DNA of 64,000 nt from an uncultured Bacilli bacterium (lineage in GTDB: Bacteria; Bacillota_I; Bacilli_A; RF39; UBA660): the NCBI GenBank assembly GCA_949425635.1, contig CASPWD010000003.1, positions 124,001 through 188,000 on the forward strand. The letters run 5' to 3'. The notes under the pieces were generated by a model that saw only the letters and a program-made list of their open reading frames with translations, was not told the origin of the DNA and searched no databases. A program made the translations under genes and the position numbers. Of this stretch, positions 42,003 to 51,064 are shown piece by piece. Numbering within the stretch: the stretch's first letter is position 1; each line of letters starts with the position of its first letter.

Positions 42003-42395
42003 ATGGATAATTTAATTGAAATTGTAAATCCAGATGAAGAAGATTTCTATAATGGAAGATTATTTATAGTAAGTGTATGGCGTGGTGCTGGTTATGCACT
42101 AAATCAATTTGAAGTGTATGGTAACGATGATATTGAAAAGATATTAGAAAAAGTTGTTGCTTATGCAGAAGATAATTGTAGTGAGATATTACTAGACCCA
42201 GATGAGGTATATGAAAGTATCTCTATGGATTTTGAAGAAGAATTTAATGAATATATAAAAGAAAATCCAAATGAGAATGAGGATACATTTATTGCTGATT
42301 ATTTTGAATATATGTATATTGATGGAACTATGGAAGGTGCAAGTCAACCATATTACATTAGGACAGAAAATTTAAGAATAAAGGAAATTAAATAA
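42003..42395 (+). CDS. hypothetical acidic protein
   Basis: 131 residues from ATG 42003 (GAAAGGGG upstream). Very acidic, compact, with FIVSVWRGAGYALNQFEVYG beta segments near the N-terminus. No family is recognised. Confidence 0.75.
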   Translation: MDNLIEIVNPDEEDFYNGRLFIVSVWRGAGYALNQFEVYGNDDIEKILEKVVAYAEDNCSEILLDPDEVYESISMDFEEEFNEYIKENPNENEDTFIADYFEYMYIDGTMEGASQPYYIRTENLRIKEIK

Positions 42396-42415
42396 GAAAG
42401 GGGATATTTAAAATT

Positions 42416-44776
42416 ATGAAAACAATTAGAGAAATAATTGATTTAATGGAAGCAGCTGAAGATTATAGTGATTTATATTCTGCTGCAAATGAAATTAAAG
42501 ATTCATCTTTAAGAGAGGAGGTTTCAAGTGCAATAGCAGAGTACAAAGAATTAGATACACCAGTTGATGAGGCTTATTCTTGTGTAACTTCTGATTTACT
42601 AGACTTTTATATGTATGAAGATAATATAGAAAATTTAACAGAAAGTAAATCAAAGAAAACAGAAGGAATTGATGACAAAGTATATGAAGTTGCAGATAAA
42701 GTAGCAGAAAAAATTAAAGGTACTGGTTCTGAAAGAGTTAGCATGGAAGAATTAGATGAAATAGTTTCAGATACATGTAAAGAATTAGGTGTAAAAGAAT
42801 ATGATGATTTAGATGCAGACATAAGAGGTATTTTGGCATATAAAGGCTTAGATACAGATTTTGAAACAGGTGAAATTATAGTAGTAACAGAAAATAAAAA
42901 AGTAACTGAAAAAAGAAAACTATCTCCAGAAGATGAAGCACATTTCAACGATGAAATAGATAAAATAGCAAGACAAGAAATTGAAGATAAATTTAAAAAT
43001 GATAAGAAAAAACCAGATGAGGAGGTTGAAAAAGAAATGGATAAAATAACAGAGGGAAAAGACTTTAATACATCTGATATTTGTAAATGGGTAAAAGAAT
43101 CAATTAAAGATTTAGTACAATCTGATGAAGGTTGTTGTGAATATAAATTAGACGATGACTTATCAATATTCTGTGGTTGGTCAGATGGTTATGACCCAGA
43201 AGATAAGGATGGAATACACTCTAAAGAAAATCAATCATGGTGCTTAAATATTGGTATTAAATGTAATCATGAATATATGAAAACAGATTTTGATTGGTTA
43301 AATGCACCATATAATGAAGAAACTGGGGAAGTGTGGGATACTAATATGACATTAGATAAAGATGGAATTGATGAAACAGATGCTCAATGGTTAATTGAAC
43401 AATATAAAGAAATTAGAGAAGCACTTGATAAAGGTGAAATTATTTTAGAAAACAAAGAGAAGAAAACAGAAGCAAGAGAAGAAGTAAGTTTTCCAGAAAT
43501 TATAGAAATGATGGAAACTGCTGAAGATTATGCTGACTTATACAGTGCTTGTAGTTATATTAAAAATGAGAACATAAGAGTAGATGCCGAAATTTTAATA
43601 GGGGAATGTGAAGATGATGGGGATGATGTTGAAACTGCTTACTCTATTGTAACATCTGACATATTAGACCCATATTATAGTACAGAGAATGTACCTAGTC
43701 TAGTTGCAGTTGAAAGTAAGAAAGTAACTGAAAGTAATGGAATTGATAATTCAGACGAAGAGGATTTAGCTACTATGTTATATGCAGAGGCAATGGATTA
43801 TGCTTCATTTGATAGAGATGGTAAATGTACTGATTATGAAATACAAGATTTAGAAGAAGTACAAGATTGGTATGATAGCTCTGTAACAGAAGAAACATAT
43901 AACAAAGTTGTAGGTATAGTAAAAAATGTTATTGATAATATAAAATTCTATAATGATAGCGAAGGTACAGGAACATATATAGAATTAAATGATAATCATA
44001 CACTTTGGGAAGTAGAAGCACCAAAAGAAGTAAGTAATGATGGAAGTTTTGATATGGTTTACTCTGATATTGTAAATGAAGCAGCAAATAAATTTCAAGA
44101 AGAAACAGATACTAAACTATTTTTAGTAGGTAGAATGGGAAGACATGCTTGTGTTGAAAATAATTTTACAAATGCTTCAAGATATAATGAATTACAAGAA
44201 GTGCAAGAAAAACTTGAAAAAGAGGTTATAGAAAAGGCAAATGCTTATCTAAATGGAAACTTAGAAGAAGGTAAGAAAGTAACAGAAAGTGCTGGTAATT
44301 ATTCCAATATTCTAAAATTTGCACAAGAATTACAAGGTGCATTAAGAAATAATGGTTATAATGCAACATTTGAGGATGTTGGCGACGATGAGCAAATTGC
44401 TGCAACAGTAGAAAAAGATGGTGTAGAATTAGGAATTGGTATTTATTTAGGTGTAGAAGATGGTATGGGTGCTTATGGTTATGAAGAAGATACAATAGGT
44501 TTAGGTGGAGATTGTATGGGTGAAACTATATATCCATTATATGTAAAAGGTTGGGATTATGAAACAGGAACACCTTCTGGAAGCCCTATTGAAGGAAGAG
44601 AAGTATATGCTATGTTTAATGAAATAGATAAAACATCTGTTGAAGAAGTAGTAAGTATTGTAAACAAAACATTTGATGAAAGAGGACAACATGATAATGA
44701 GAAAAATTTACAAGTTAAAAAAGATACTCCTAATAAAGAATTTTATAATTCAGACACAACAGAATTCATTGATTAG
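42416..44776 (+). CDS. head-region polyprotein with duplicated module
   Basis: 786 residues. A helical module (residues about 4-72: EIIDLMEAAEDYSDLYSA ... VTSDLLDFY) recurs at about 360-428 (EIIEMMETAEDYADLYSAC ... VTSDILDPY). Between and after these copies lie short linkers with the recurring pattern K-x-x-E or LTE/VTE followed by S, N, G or A: near residues 75, 158-164, 211, 347, 438 and 622. These match the (L/I)xE-type sites used by T4-type prohead proteases. Other parts are acidic alpha-beta domains of unknown type, the last one with GDDEQIAATVEKDGVELGIGI. I infer a polyprotein cut into several internal head proteins. Confidence 0.8.
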   Translation: MKTIREIIDLMEAAEDYSDLYSAANEIKDSSLREEVSSAIAEYKELDTPVDEAYSCVTSDLLDFYMYEDNIENLTESKSKKTEGIDDKVYEVADKVAEKIKGTGSERVSMEELDEIVSDTCKELGVKEYDDLDADIRGILAYKGLDTDFETGEIIVVTENKKVTEKRKLSPEDEAHFNDEIDKIARQEIEDKFKNDKKKPDEEVEKEMDKITEGKDFNTSDICKWVKESIKDLVQSDEGCCEYKLDDDLSIFCGWSDGYDPEDKDGIHSKENQSWCLNIGIKCNHEYMKTDFDWLNAPYNEETGEVWDTNMTLDKDGIDETDAQWLIEQYKEIREALDKGEIILENKEKKTEAREEVSFPEIIEMMETAEDYADLYSACSYIKNENIRVDAEILIGECEDDGDDVETAYSIVTSDILDPYYSTENVPSLVAVESKKVTESNGIDNSDEEDLATMLYAEAMDYASFDRDGKCTDYEIQDLEEVQDWYDSSVTEETYNKVVGIVKNVIDNIKFYNDSEGTGTYIELNDNHTLWEVEAPKEVSNDGSFDMVYSDIVNEAANKFQEETDTKLFLVGRMGRHACVENNFTNASRYNELQEVQEKLEKEVIEKANAYLNGNLEEGKKVTESAGNYSNILKFAQELQGALRNNGYNATFEDVGDDEQIAATVEKDGVELGIGIYLGVEDGMGAYGYEEDTIGLGGDCMGETIYPLYVKGWDYETGTPSGSPIEGREVYAMFNEIDKTSVEEVVSIVNKTFDERGQHDNEKNLQVKKDTPNKEFYNSDTTEFID

Positions 44777-44795
44777 AATATAGGGGGTATTTAAC

Positions 44796-45089
44796 ATGGC
44801 AAAGCAAATAATAGAAGTAAAACCTAGAATAAGATTATTGCTGAACGATGTTGAGAATAAAGTCAGAAAAGCAAAAAATAGTAATGATTATTTATTAGTA
44901 AAGTTTGGTAGAAAAGGCGAGTTCATGAGAGTGGACTTCGCCAAAGACCAAACTTATGGATTTAGTCATAATTTATATAATATGGAATTTATGACAAGAT
45001 TGGGAATTATGGTTAGACAATATAAAGTATCAAATGTATTTAAGATTGCTGACTTTATATTTGATTGGGTTAATAGATTAAATAGATAA
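44796..45089 (+). CDS. hypothetical basic protein
   Basis: 97 residues, basic (VENKVRKAKNSNDYLLVKFGRKGEFMRVDF), compact alpha-beta. AGGGGG precedes it. It sits between two polyprotein genes and lacks their cleavage-like linkers. Function unknown. Confidence 0.75.
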   Translation: MAKQIIEVKPRIRLLLNDVENKVRKAKNSNDYLLVKFGRKGEFMRVDFAKDQTYGFSHNLYNMEFMTRLGIMVRQYKVSNVFKIADFIFDWVNRLNR

Positions 45090-45117
45090 TTACCAGAATT
45101 GATTTCTAGGGATTTTA
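45088..45117 (+). repeat. dispersed repeat, copy 2
   Basis: Second copy of the element at 34178, with about 25 identical bases including CCAGAATTGATTTCTAGG. It begins at the stop codon of the preceding gene, 41 bases before the TTG at 45158. Confidence 0.65.
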
Positions 45118-45157
45118 ATATACATAGGTAACAAATTATATAAGGAGGGACTTTAAA

Positions 45158-46687
45158 TTGGAAGAAAAAGAATTTAGAGTTAAAGATGTAATAAATCTAA
45201 CACTTGATAGAATGAAACAAGAAGGTGTATATTTTGCAACTAAAGATGACCAAGGATATGCAAGTGGAAAAGATTTATATAAATTAGATAAAGAAGGACT
45301 TATAGAAGAAAAAACTATTGATAGGATAGTAGAAGAGGTTATTTCTTATATGGGTGATGGTGCTGCATACCTAATAGATGCTGTAAACCAATGGATAGAA
45401 GATGGAATTGTAGAAGGAAAAATTGGTTATGTAGATAATCTAAATATGGATTTTGATGATAATGCAATTATTGAAGGAAATTTAGATATATATAATGCAG
45501 TAATAGACCATGATTTAAAAACAGATGTAGAGCCTAAAGAAGAGGAAATTTCAAAAGAAGCAGAAGAAGTAAAACCAGAAAAGAAAAAGAAAGCAGAGAA
45601 AAAAGATATATGTTATGAAGATGCCTATGATGTAGAAGGTAAAAGATATAAAGTAACAGAAGGTAATGAATATAATACAGAGGAAGAGATTAAATCAAGG
45701 CTAAAAGAAATAAATAAACAACTTTCTTATATCAAAAGAAGAGATAATGTATCTCTTTCAATAGGTTCAGAACAGGAACAAGCAGACCTATATGCTGAGA
45801 GAAATAAATTAAATGGAAAATTAAGAAAGATTAGAAATAAAAAAGTTGATATAGCCAATATGTCAAGTGAAGAGCAAGAATCATTTAAAGCTAAACTTAA
45901 AGAATTAAATTTATGGGATGGAACAGAAGAAAACCTTCCTAGTGCAATTCAAATATATAGAGCATATCACATGAACGAAAGTAAAAAAGTTGTAGAAGCT
46001 GTTTCTAAAAGTAGTCTAAAAGATGATTTAACAAAAAAGATAATCTCTTATATGGTAAGTGAAGGATTTGAAGAAGATGAGGCAGAAGATTATTTTATTG
46101 TAGAAACTAGGGAAAGTGAAAGTGGAGATTTAGTTGCAGAAGTAAGAGCAGAATTAGATTTTGATGGTTGTATGCAATTAGCAGAAATACTTGACCCTGT
46201 TGTTAGAAAGTATGATAAAGAAGCATATTTTGATGTGATTACAAATGGAATAATCCAAGCAGTAATTGAAATTGAAGCTGTAGGAAAAATATCTGAAAAT
46301 TTTAAGAAAGCCCCTAAAGTTAAATCTAATAAAAAATCTCTAACTGAGGGGGCTAGAGAAAGATTAGATGAAAGAAATGAACAAAGTGCTGGTATTATTG
46401 AAAAAGCATTACAAGGTATAACAGACCAAACAAGTGAACAAGAAAGTGGAATAATAAATAAAACAAGTGAGTTATTTAACTCTTTATCTGATAGGGGTTA
46501 CGATGTACAAGTAAGTTTTGATAATGGGGAAAGCACAAGCTCTATTTCAATAGGTCAACAAGGTGCAAATGTACTAATTACAATTACAGATGCAGAACAA
46601 CCATTAAGAGCTTTTGCAAGTGGTAATTTTGAGATAAATGATGATAGTATAAAAATGATAAAAAGCATTATGGAAGTTTTAAAATAA
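45158..46687 (+). CDS. head-region polyprotein
   Basis: 509 residues from TTG 45158, with AAGGAGG 9 bases upstream. Cleavage-like sites are YKVTE|GNE (near 168), KKVVE|AVS (near 277) and KSLTE|GAR (near 396), separating an acidic/basic N-terminal region, a coiled-coil part (LKEINKQLSYIKRRDNVSLS), an alpha-beta domain and a C-terminal small domain (GYDVQVSFDNGESTSSISI). No fold is recognised. The repeated site pattern argues for packaging into the head and processing by a protease not seen in this window. Confidence 0.77.
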   Translation: MEEKEFRVKDVINLTLDRMKQEGVYFATKDDQGYASGKDLYKLDKEGLIEEKTIDRIVEEVISYMGDGAAYLIDAVNQWIEDGIVEGKIGYVDNLNMDFDDNAIIEGNLDIYNAVIDHDLKTDVEPKEEEISKEAEEVKPEKKKKAEKKDICYEDAYDVEGKRYKVTEGNEYNTEEEIKSRLKEINKQLSYIKRRDNVSLSIGSEQEQADLYAERNKLNGKLRKIRNKKVDIANMSSEEQESFKAKLKELNLWDGTEENLPSAIQIYRAYHMNESKKVVEAVSKSSLKDDLTKKIISYMVSEGFEEDEAEDYFIVETRESESGDLVAEVRAELDFDGCMQLAEILDPVVRKYDKEAYFDVITNGIIQAVIEIEAVGKISENFKKAPKVKSNKKSLTEGARERLDERNEQSAGIIEKALQGITDQTSEQESGIINKTSELFNSLSDRGYDVQVSFDNGESTSSISIGQQGANVLITITDAEQPLRAFASGNFEINDDSIKMIKSIMEVLK

Positions 46688-46701
46688 ATTTTCAAAAATA
46701 C

Positions 46702-46730
46702 TTGACATATTTTAAAACTTATAGTAATAT
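46702..46730 (+). promoter_or_regulatory. sigma70-type promoter, conserved-spacer class
   Basis: TTGACA, TATTTTAAAACTTATAG, TAATAT at 17-bp spacing. It lies between two polyprotein genes. Confidence 0.88.
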
Positions 46731-46763
46731 ACTATTACAGTAAATAATTTGGAGGTATCAATT

Positions 46764-48113
46764 ATGAATATTGAAACAGACATAAATAAAATACATTTTC
46801 CATTATCAGAAGAAGACCAAATGACATACTATTATAAAACAGCAATGCTAGGACAGTCTATTCCTTTTGAAGTTTATAAAATAGGAAATAAGTATTTTGA
46901 TGTATATGGAACAGAATTAGATAAAGATGGAAATAATTTAATAGAAAAGAAAACAGAGGCTAAAATAACAGATTATATATCAGAAGAAGAATTAGATACA
47001 GCAATTAAAAATAACCCAATATTAAACTTATATAAAGGTTATGAAGTTTTAGATGATATGTTTATACAAATGAATGGAAATATGAGTAACCCTATTTATA
47101 AAATATACAAAGATGAGGATAATAATAAATTTATGGCTTATGTATCTAATAAATCTCAAGAAAAATTAGGAGATGAGTTCTTCTTATGTGAAGGAAAAAG
47201 TTTAACAGAAGATACAAATACTACAAGTATTCCTGTAATAAATAAGATTATAGATGAATTTGAAAAACTATACAAAGAAACAGGTATCAATAAAGAAGAT
47301 TTAGTAGATAATGGAGAAATCTATTATATGAATGGGAATATGGGTACTGATGGTGATTGGGAAACAAATGGACATATATCTTATTTTATGTCTTTCTATA
47401 AAAGTACAGAAAGAGGATTTGCTAAAATAGCAGTAGATGTTTCAGGTAATATGTATGGTTGTTATTATTTGGAAGAAGGTAATGGTAAACCAAATAAAAT
47501 AGAAGAGGTAAAAATATCCAATGAAAGTGAAATGTTAGAAGTTGCAGCACTTTTATTTGAACAAACAGATGAAATGAGTTTATACAACGAACCAATAAAT
47601 AAAATAGATTTAGATGCTAATATACAATCCCTAGAATATAGTTGGTTGTTAGGTGAAAATGATGAAGACTGGGATGACTACTATAATTATGAACATGAAG
47701 AAGATGAAGATGAAAATGACTGGGATGAAGAAGATGAATATTATGAGAGTTTTCATAAAAAACTACAAGAGGATAAGAATGATAATATAAATAAAGACGG
47801 CAGTATATTTGATGATGGGGATAGAGAAGTCTTTAATAAATTAAAAAATCAAAAAGAAGAAAAAACAGTAAAAGACCTAATTCAAGATAGAATAGGGGAA
47901 GATATTACAGTAGGTGAATTAAATACAATTCTACAAAGTATATTTGGAAAATATGATGATATATTTTTACTACACAATGATTTATATAATGCAAGTACAG
48001 ATGAATTACAAGATTTAGTTATATGGGACGACGATGATATGTACACAATAACATTTAGTGTAGTTAATATAGAAGAAGGTATTATCGAAATTACAGATGT
48101 TAATGTAGAGTAG
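46764..48113 (+). CDS. head-region polyprotein, acidic
   Basis: 449 residues from ATG 46764 (TTGGAGG upstream). Cleavage-like linkers are GKSLTE|DTN near 155 and HKKLQE|DKN near 336. The first 150 residues form a beta-rich domain that resembles small inner-virion domains. The central part has a very acidic stretch (EHEEDEDENDWDEEDEYY). No catalytic motif is seen. Confidence 0.76.
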   Translation: MNIETDINKIHFPLSEEDQMTYYYKTAMLGQSIPFEVYKIGNKYFDVYGTELDKDGNNLIEKKTEAKITDYISEEELDTAIKNNPILNLYKGYEVLDDMFIQMNGNMSNPIYKIYKDEDNNKFMAYVSNKSQEKLGDEFFLCEGKSLTEDTNTTSIPVINKIIDEFEKLYKETGINKEDLVDNGEIYYMNGNMGTDGDWETNGHISYFMSFYKSTERGFAKIAVDVSGNMYGCYYLEEGNGKPNKIEEVKISNESEMLEVAALLFEQTDEMSLYNEPINKIDLDANIQSLEYSWLLGENDEDWDDYYNYEHEEDEDENDWDEEDEYYESFHKKLQEDKNDNINKDGSIFDDGDREVFNKLKNQKEEKTVKDLIQDRIGEDITVGELNTILQSIFGKYDDIFLLHNDLYNASTDELQDLVIWDDDDMYTITFSVVNIEEGIIEITDVNVE

Positions 48114-48144
48114 AAAATAAATACAATAAGTTTTGAAAAATCCC

Positions 48145-48173
48145 TTGACATATTTTAAAACTTATTGTATTAT
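48145..48173 (+). promoter_or_regulatory. sigma70-type promoter, conserved-spacer class
   Basis: TTGACA, TATTTTAAAACTTATTG, TATTAT, 17-bp spacing. It drives the ferritin-like polyprotein gene. Confidence 0.87.
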
Positions 48174-48193
48174 TCATATATAGGAGGTATAAA

Positions 48194-50998
48194 ATGAAAT
48201 ATTTAGATAGAAAACCTAGTGAATATATTGCAGATTTCAAGGACTTTTGCAAGGATTGGAATTTAGATGAAAATGATGACAATTCTATTGAGAAATACAT
48301 AAATGAATTTACTAAATGGCATATTATGTTTAAAGGAATTGGTTATGTACAAATGGAAGCAATGGAATTAGAAGATGTATTACTTAGCAAAGAAAGATAT
48401 TCTTTAGAGGAAGATAAAAACAAAGAGGAGAATAATGAAGAAACATTAGACGAGATATTAGAAAGAGCAATATCTGAGGAAAAAGATGCAATAAATACCT
48501 ATGATGACATACTAGAAAAAGTTGATAATAAAGGTTTAGAAGATATGATTAAGGAAATTAAATCTGATGAGGAAGAACATCAAAAACTTTTAGAACATTA
48601 TTTAGAAACTGGAGAAGCATTAGCTGATGATGAATTAGATAAACTAGAAAAAGAGAAGAAAACAGAAAATAAAAAACTAATTGAAAGCCATTTAGATGAT
48701 TATTCATCTGAAAAAAGATACCAAGTAACTTATATATCTAAAGATGGGGAAGAAGATAAAGTAACCTATAAACCTACAAAGAATACTAATATTGCAGGTG
48801 TACAAAAAGAATTAGGTAATAAATATAAAGATTTCTTCAAACTAAAAGATATACAAGAAATAGAAGGAGAGGTTGAGAATATGAAAAACGAAGATTTAGA
48901 TTTATTAGATAGCGAGGAACTTATTGAAAAAGATACATTAACAGAAGCAACAAGTTTATCTGCTGGGGATGATAATAATACTGTAATTGTTAATAAAAAT
49001 CAATATGGATATAATACTATTGCAATAATTATAGATGATACTAATAAAAGATTTCAATTAGTAACAGGGCAATCACTACCTACTGGGAAATATAGAAAAG
49101 CTTCAAAGAAAGCAATTAGACAAAAGGCAGAAGATTTAAAAACACAAGGATATGAGGAAATTAAAGGTGCAAATAGTTTAACAGAAAATAAAGAGGAAGC
49201 TGTTACAACTCAAAAAGGTACATTTGAAAAAGAAGAGTTAGATGCAATGGAACAAGAGATGAAAGACGCTTTTAAAGATTACTGGAATAGTAGAATAAGT
49301 TTAGAAGATTTAGAAGCAGTTAAGGAGAAATTAGGAAAATATCTAACAAATGCACAGATAACAAATTGCCAAACAGAAGCAAGTTTAGAAGATAAAAAGG
49401 TAACTGAAAGTAAATCACCTTTATTTAGATTTAAAAATGGTGAAATAAATAGAGGAGAATTTGATGAAATTGCAGATAAAGAATCTCCTGAATATAAATT
49501 TATGAACCACATGATTGACTGGGCAGAATATGATAAGTTAGCAGACCATAATTCAGCAGATTATAAATATTTAAACAATGAGATTAATTTTGGTGAATAT
49601 GCTAAATTAAATGAAAATGTTGAAAATAAAACAGAAGCATTTAGTGATAGTGAAGAAAGAGATTTTGTAAGATATGGTAATTGTATAGCAAAACAAGACT
49701 ATGCAGATAGAGATGTAGTAGGTTATATATTTTTTGAAAATGAAGAAGATTATGAAAAAGGTATAACAGGTGATTATCAAGAATTTTCAAAACCATTTGA
49801 AAGAGAAGATATTATAAATCACATGAAAGATATATTTAGTAGTAATAATGAAGAAGAAATATATTATTTACAAGATAGAATACTTGATTATGAAAAACAT
49901 GGAATTGGGACTAAAAAAGAATATGAAAAGAATTTAGATAGATTACAACAACTACAAAGTGGAGATATGTCCGAGAATAAGAAAATAACAGAAGATACTA
50001 AAAGAGATGATGTTACTGAATATGTTATATCTTTTGAAGATATGAATGATGATGAATATTTTGAAGATAAAGAAGAAGCAGATAAAAGATTTGAGGAACT
50101 AAAATCAAATAAAGAATTAAATAAAGTTCATCAATATTATAGAAAAGATTGGAATTGGGATGAGGAATCTGAATCATATATAGAAGGGTATGTAGAAGTA
50201 TTTTATACAAATGGTGACCTTGTAGAAGAAAGTTTTGAGGATGAATTAGCAGATGCAAAAGCAGATAGTATAGAAAAAGGTTTATATACTGAAAGTGATG
50301 AAAGAGGATATTTACACATTGAATTTACAGATGGTAGTAATCCATATATAAAATTTGTAGATAATAAAAAAGAATTAGATGCAGAAATTAAAAAATGGTC
50401 TAAAGAATTTAATATTGAAACTGTAAAAGATATGGGAAGTAAATTATTTGTAAAAGCAACACCTAAAAGAAAAGAACCAGATTTATTTGACCTTGACGAA
50501 TTAGATGAAAGTGAAAAACTTATAGAAGGTGCTTCAAACTTTGAGGAATTAAAAAATCAAATCATAGATGCCTATCATAGTGTATTACCTAATTGTGGTT
50601 GTACAGTAGAAAAAGGAGCATTAGGAAAAGATACATTCTTTGTAACATTCTACTTAGCAAAAGATAATAGTGAATTTCCAAATAAAATAGCACAAAATGA
50701 TTTATTCAATATATCTTTCTTTATAACACCAGATACTAGAGATATAAATTTAGACGAACAATTACCAGAAACATTTAATTTAGAAGTAAATGGTAATACT
50801 ATTTTGACTAAACCAGATAATCAATATATGGCTTATGGAAGTGTAAGAGTACCTTTAAGAAAGGTATCAGGTTCACCAGATAAGATAGTACAAACAATTA
50901 CTAAATATGCTCAAAAAACTAAAGAAGTATTGGAAAAATTGGTAAATGATGATAAGATACCAGAAGATAGAAAAGAATTAGTTATAAGTAAATTATAA
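48194..50998 (+). CDS. head-region polyprotein with ferritin-like and SHOCT-like segments
   Basis: 934 residues. Residues about 90-140 hold a two-helix ferritin/rubrerythrin-like half (AISEEKDAINTYDDIL ... EIKSDEEEHQKLLEHYL) with E-E and D-E-E-E-H metal-type positions. Three tandem repeats near residues 410-475 (SPLFRFKNGEINRGEFDEIA, SPEYKFMNHMIDWAEYDKLA, SADYKYLNNEINFGEYAKLN) look like SHOCT-type oligomerisation units. Cleavage-like linkers include NKKLIE|S, LTE|A, SLTE|N, KVTE|S, KITE|D and KLIE|G. The C-terminal domain (NQIIDAYHSVLPNCGCTVEK) is alpha-beta. An internal GGAGAGG before an in-frame ATG near 48881 could start a separate product. Confidence 0.78.
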   Translation: MKYLDRKPSEYIADFKDFCKDWNLDENDDNSIEKYINEFTKWHIMFKGIGYVQMEAMELEDVLLSKERYSLEEDKNKEENNEETLDEILERAISEEKDAINTYDDILEKVDNKGLEDMIKEIKSDEEEHQKLLEHYLETGEALADDELDKLEKEKKTENKKLIESHLDDYSSEKRYQVTYISKDGEEDKVTYKPTKNTNIAGVQKELGNKYKDFFKLKDIQEIEGEVENMKNEDLDLLDSEELIEKDTLTEATSLSAGDDNNTVIVNKNQYGYNTIAIIIDDTNKRFQLVTGQSLPTGKYRKASKKAIRQKAEDLKTQGYEEIKGANSLTENKEEAVTTQKGTFEKEELDAMEQEMKDAFKDYWNSRISLEDLEAVKEKLGKYLTNAQITNCQTEASLEDKKVTESKSPLFRFKNGEINRGEFDEIADKESPEYKFMNHMIDWAEYDKLADHNSADYKYLNNEINFGEYAKLNENVENKTEAFSDSEERDFVRYGNCIAKQDYADRDVVGYIFFENEEDYEKGITGDYQEFSKPFEREDIINHMKDIFSSNNEEEIYYLQDRILDYEKHGIGTKKEYEKNLDRLQQLQSGDMSENKKITEDTKRDDVTEYVISFEDMNDDEYFEDKEEADKRFEELKSNKELNKVHQYYRKDWNWDEESESYIEGYVEVFYTNGDLVEESFEDELADAKADSIEKGLYTESDERGYLHIEFTDGSNPYIKFVDNKKELDAEIKKWSKEFNIETVKDMGSKLFVKATPKRKEPDLFDLDELDESEKLIEGASNFEELKNQIIDAYHSVLPNCGCTVEKGALGKDTFFVTFYLAKDNSEFPNKIAQNDLFNISFFITPDTRDINLDEQLPETFNLEVNGNTILTKPDNQYMAYGSVRVPLRKVSGSPDKIVQTITKYAQKTKEVLEKLVNDDKIPEDRKELVISKL

Positions 50999-51014
50999 TA
51001 AAATATTAATGAGG
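50998..51014 (+). promoter_or_regulatory. late-promoter-like motif, first base differs
   Basis: ATAAAATATTAATGAGG matches 16 of 17 positions and begins within the stop codon of the previous gene, 67 bases before TTG 51065. Confidence 0.68.
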
Positions 51015-51046
51015 GGCTGGATAATAGTATTTACCCAGCCTATTTT
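51015..51046 (+). terminator. rho-independent terminator
   Basis: GGCTGG and CCAGCC form a 6-bp stem with a 14-nt loop and a TATTTT tail. It sits directly downstream of the late motif, so it would attenuate transcripts begun there or end the previous unit. Confidence 0.7.
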
Positions 51047-51064
51047 AATAAAGGAGGCATTACA

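Noticed and set aside
42416-44776. Capsid protein or scaffold among the head-region genes
   Set aside because: No HK97-fold or T4 gp23-like motif is recognised. The genes instead show multi-domain acidic polyprotein features.
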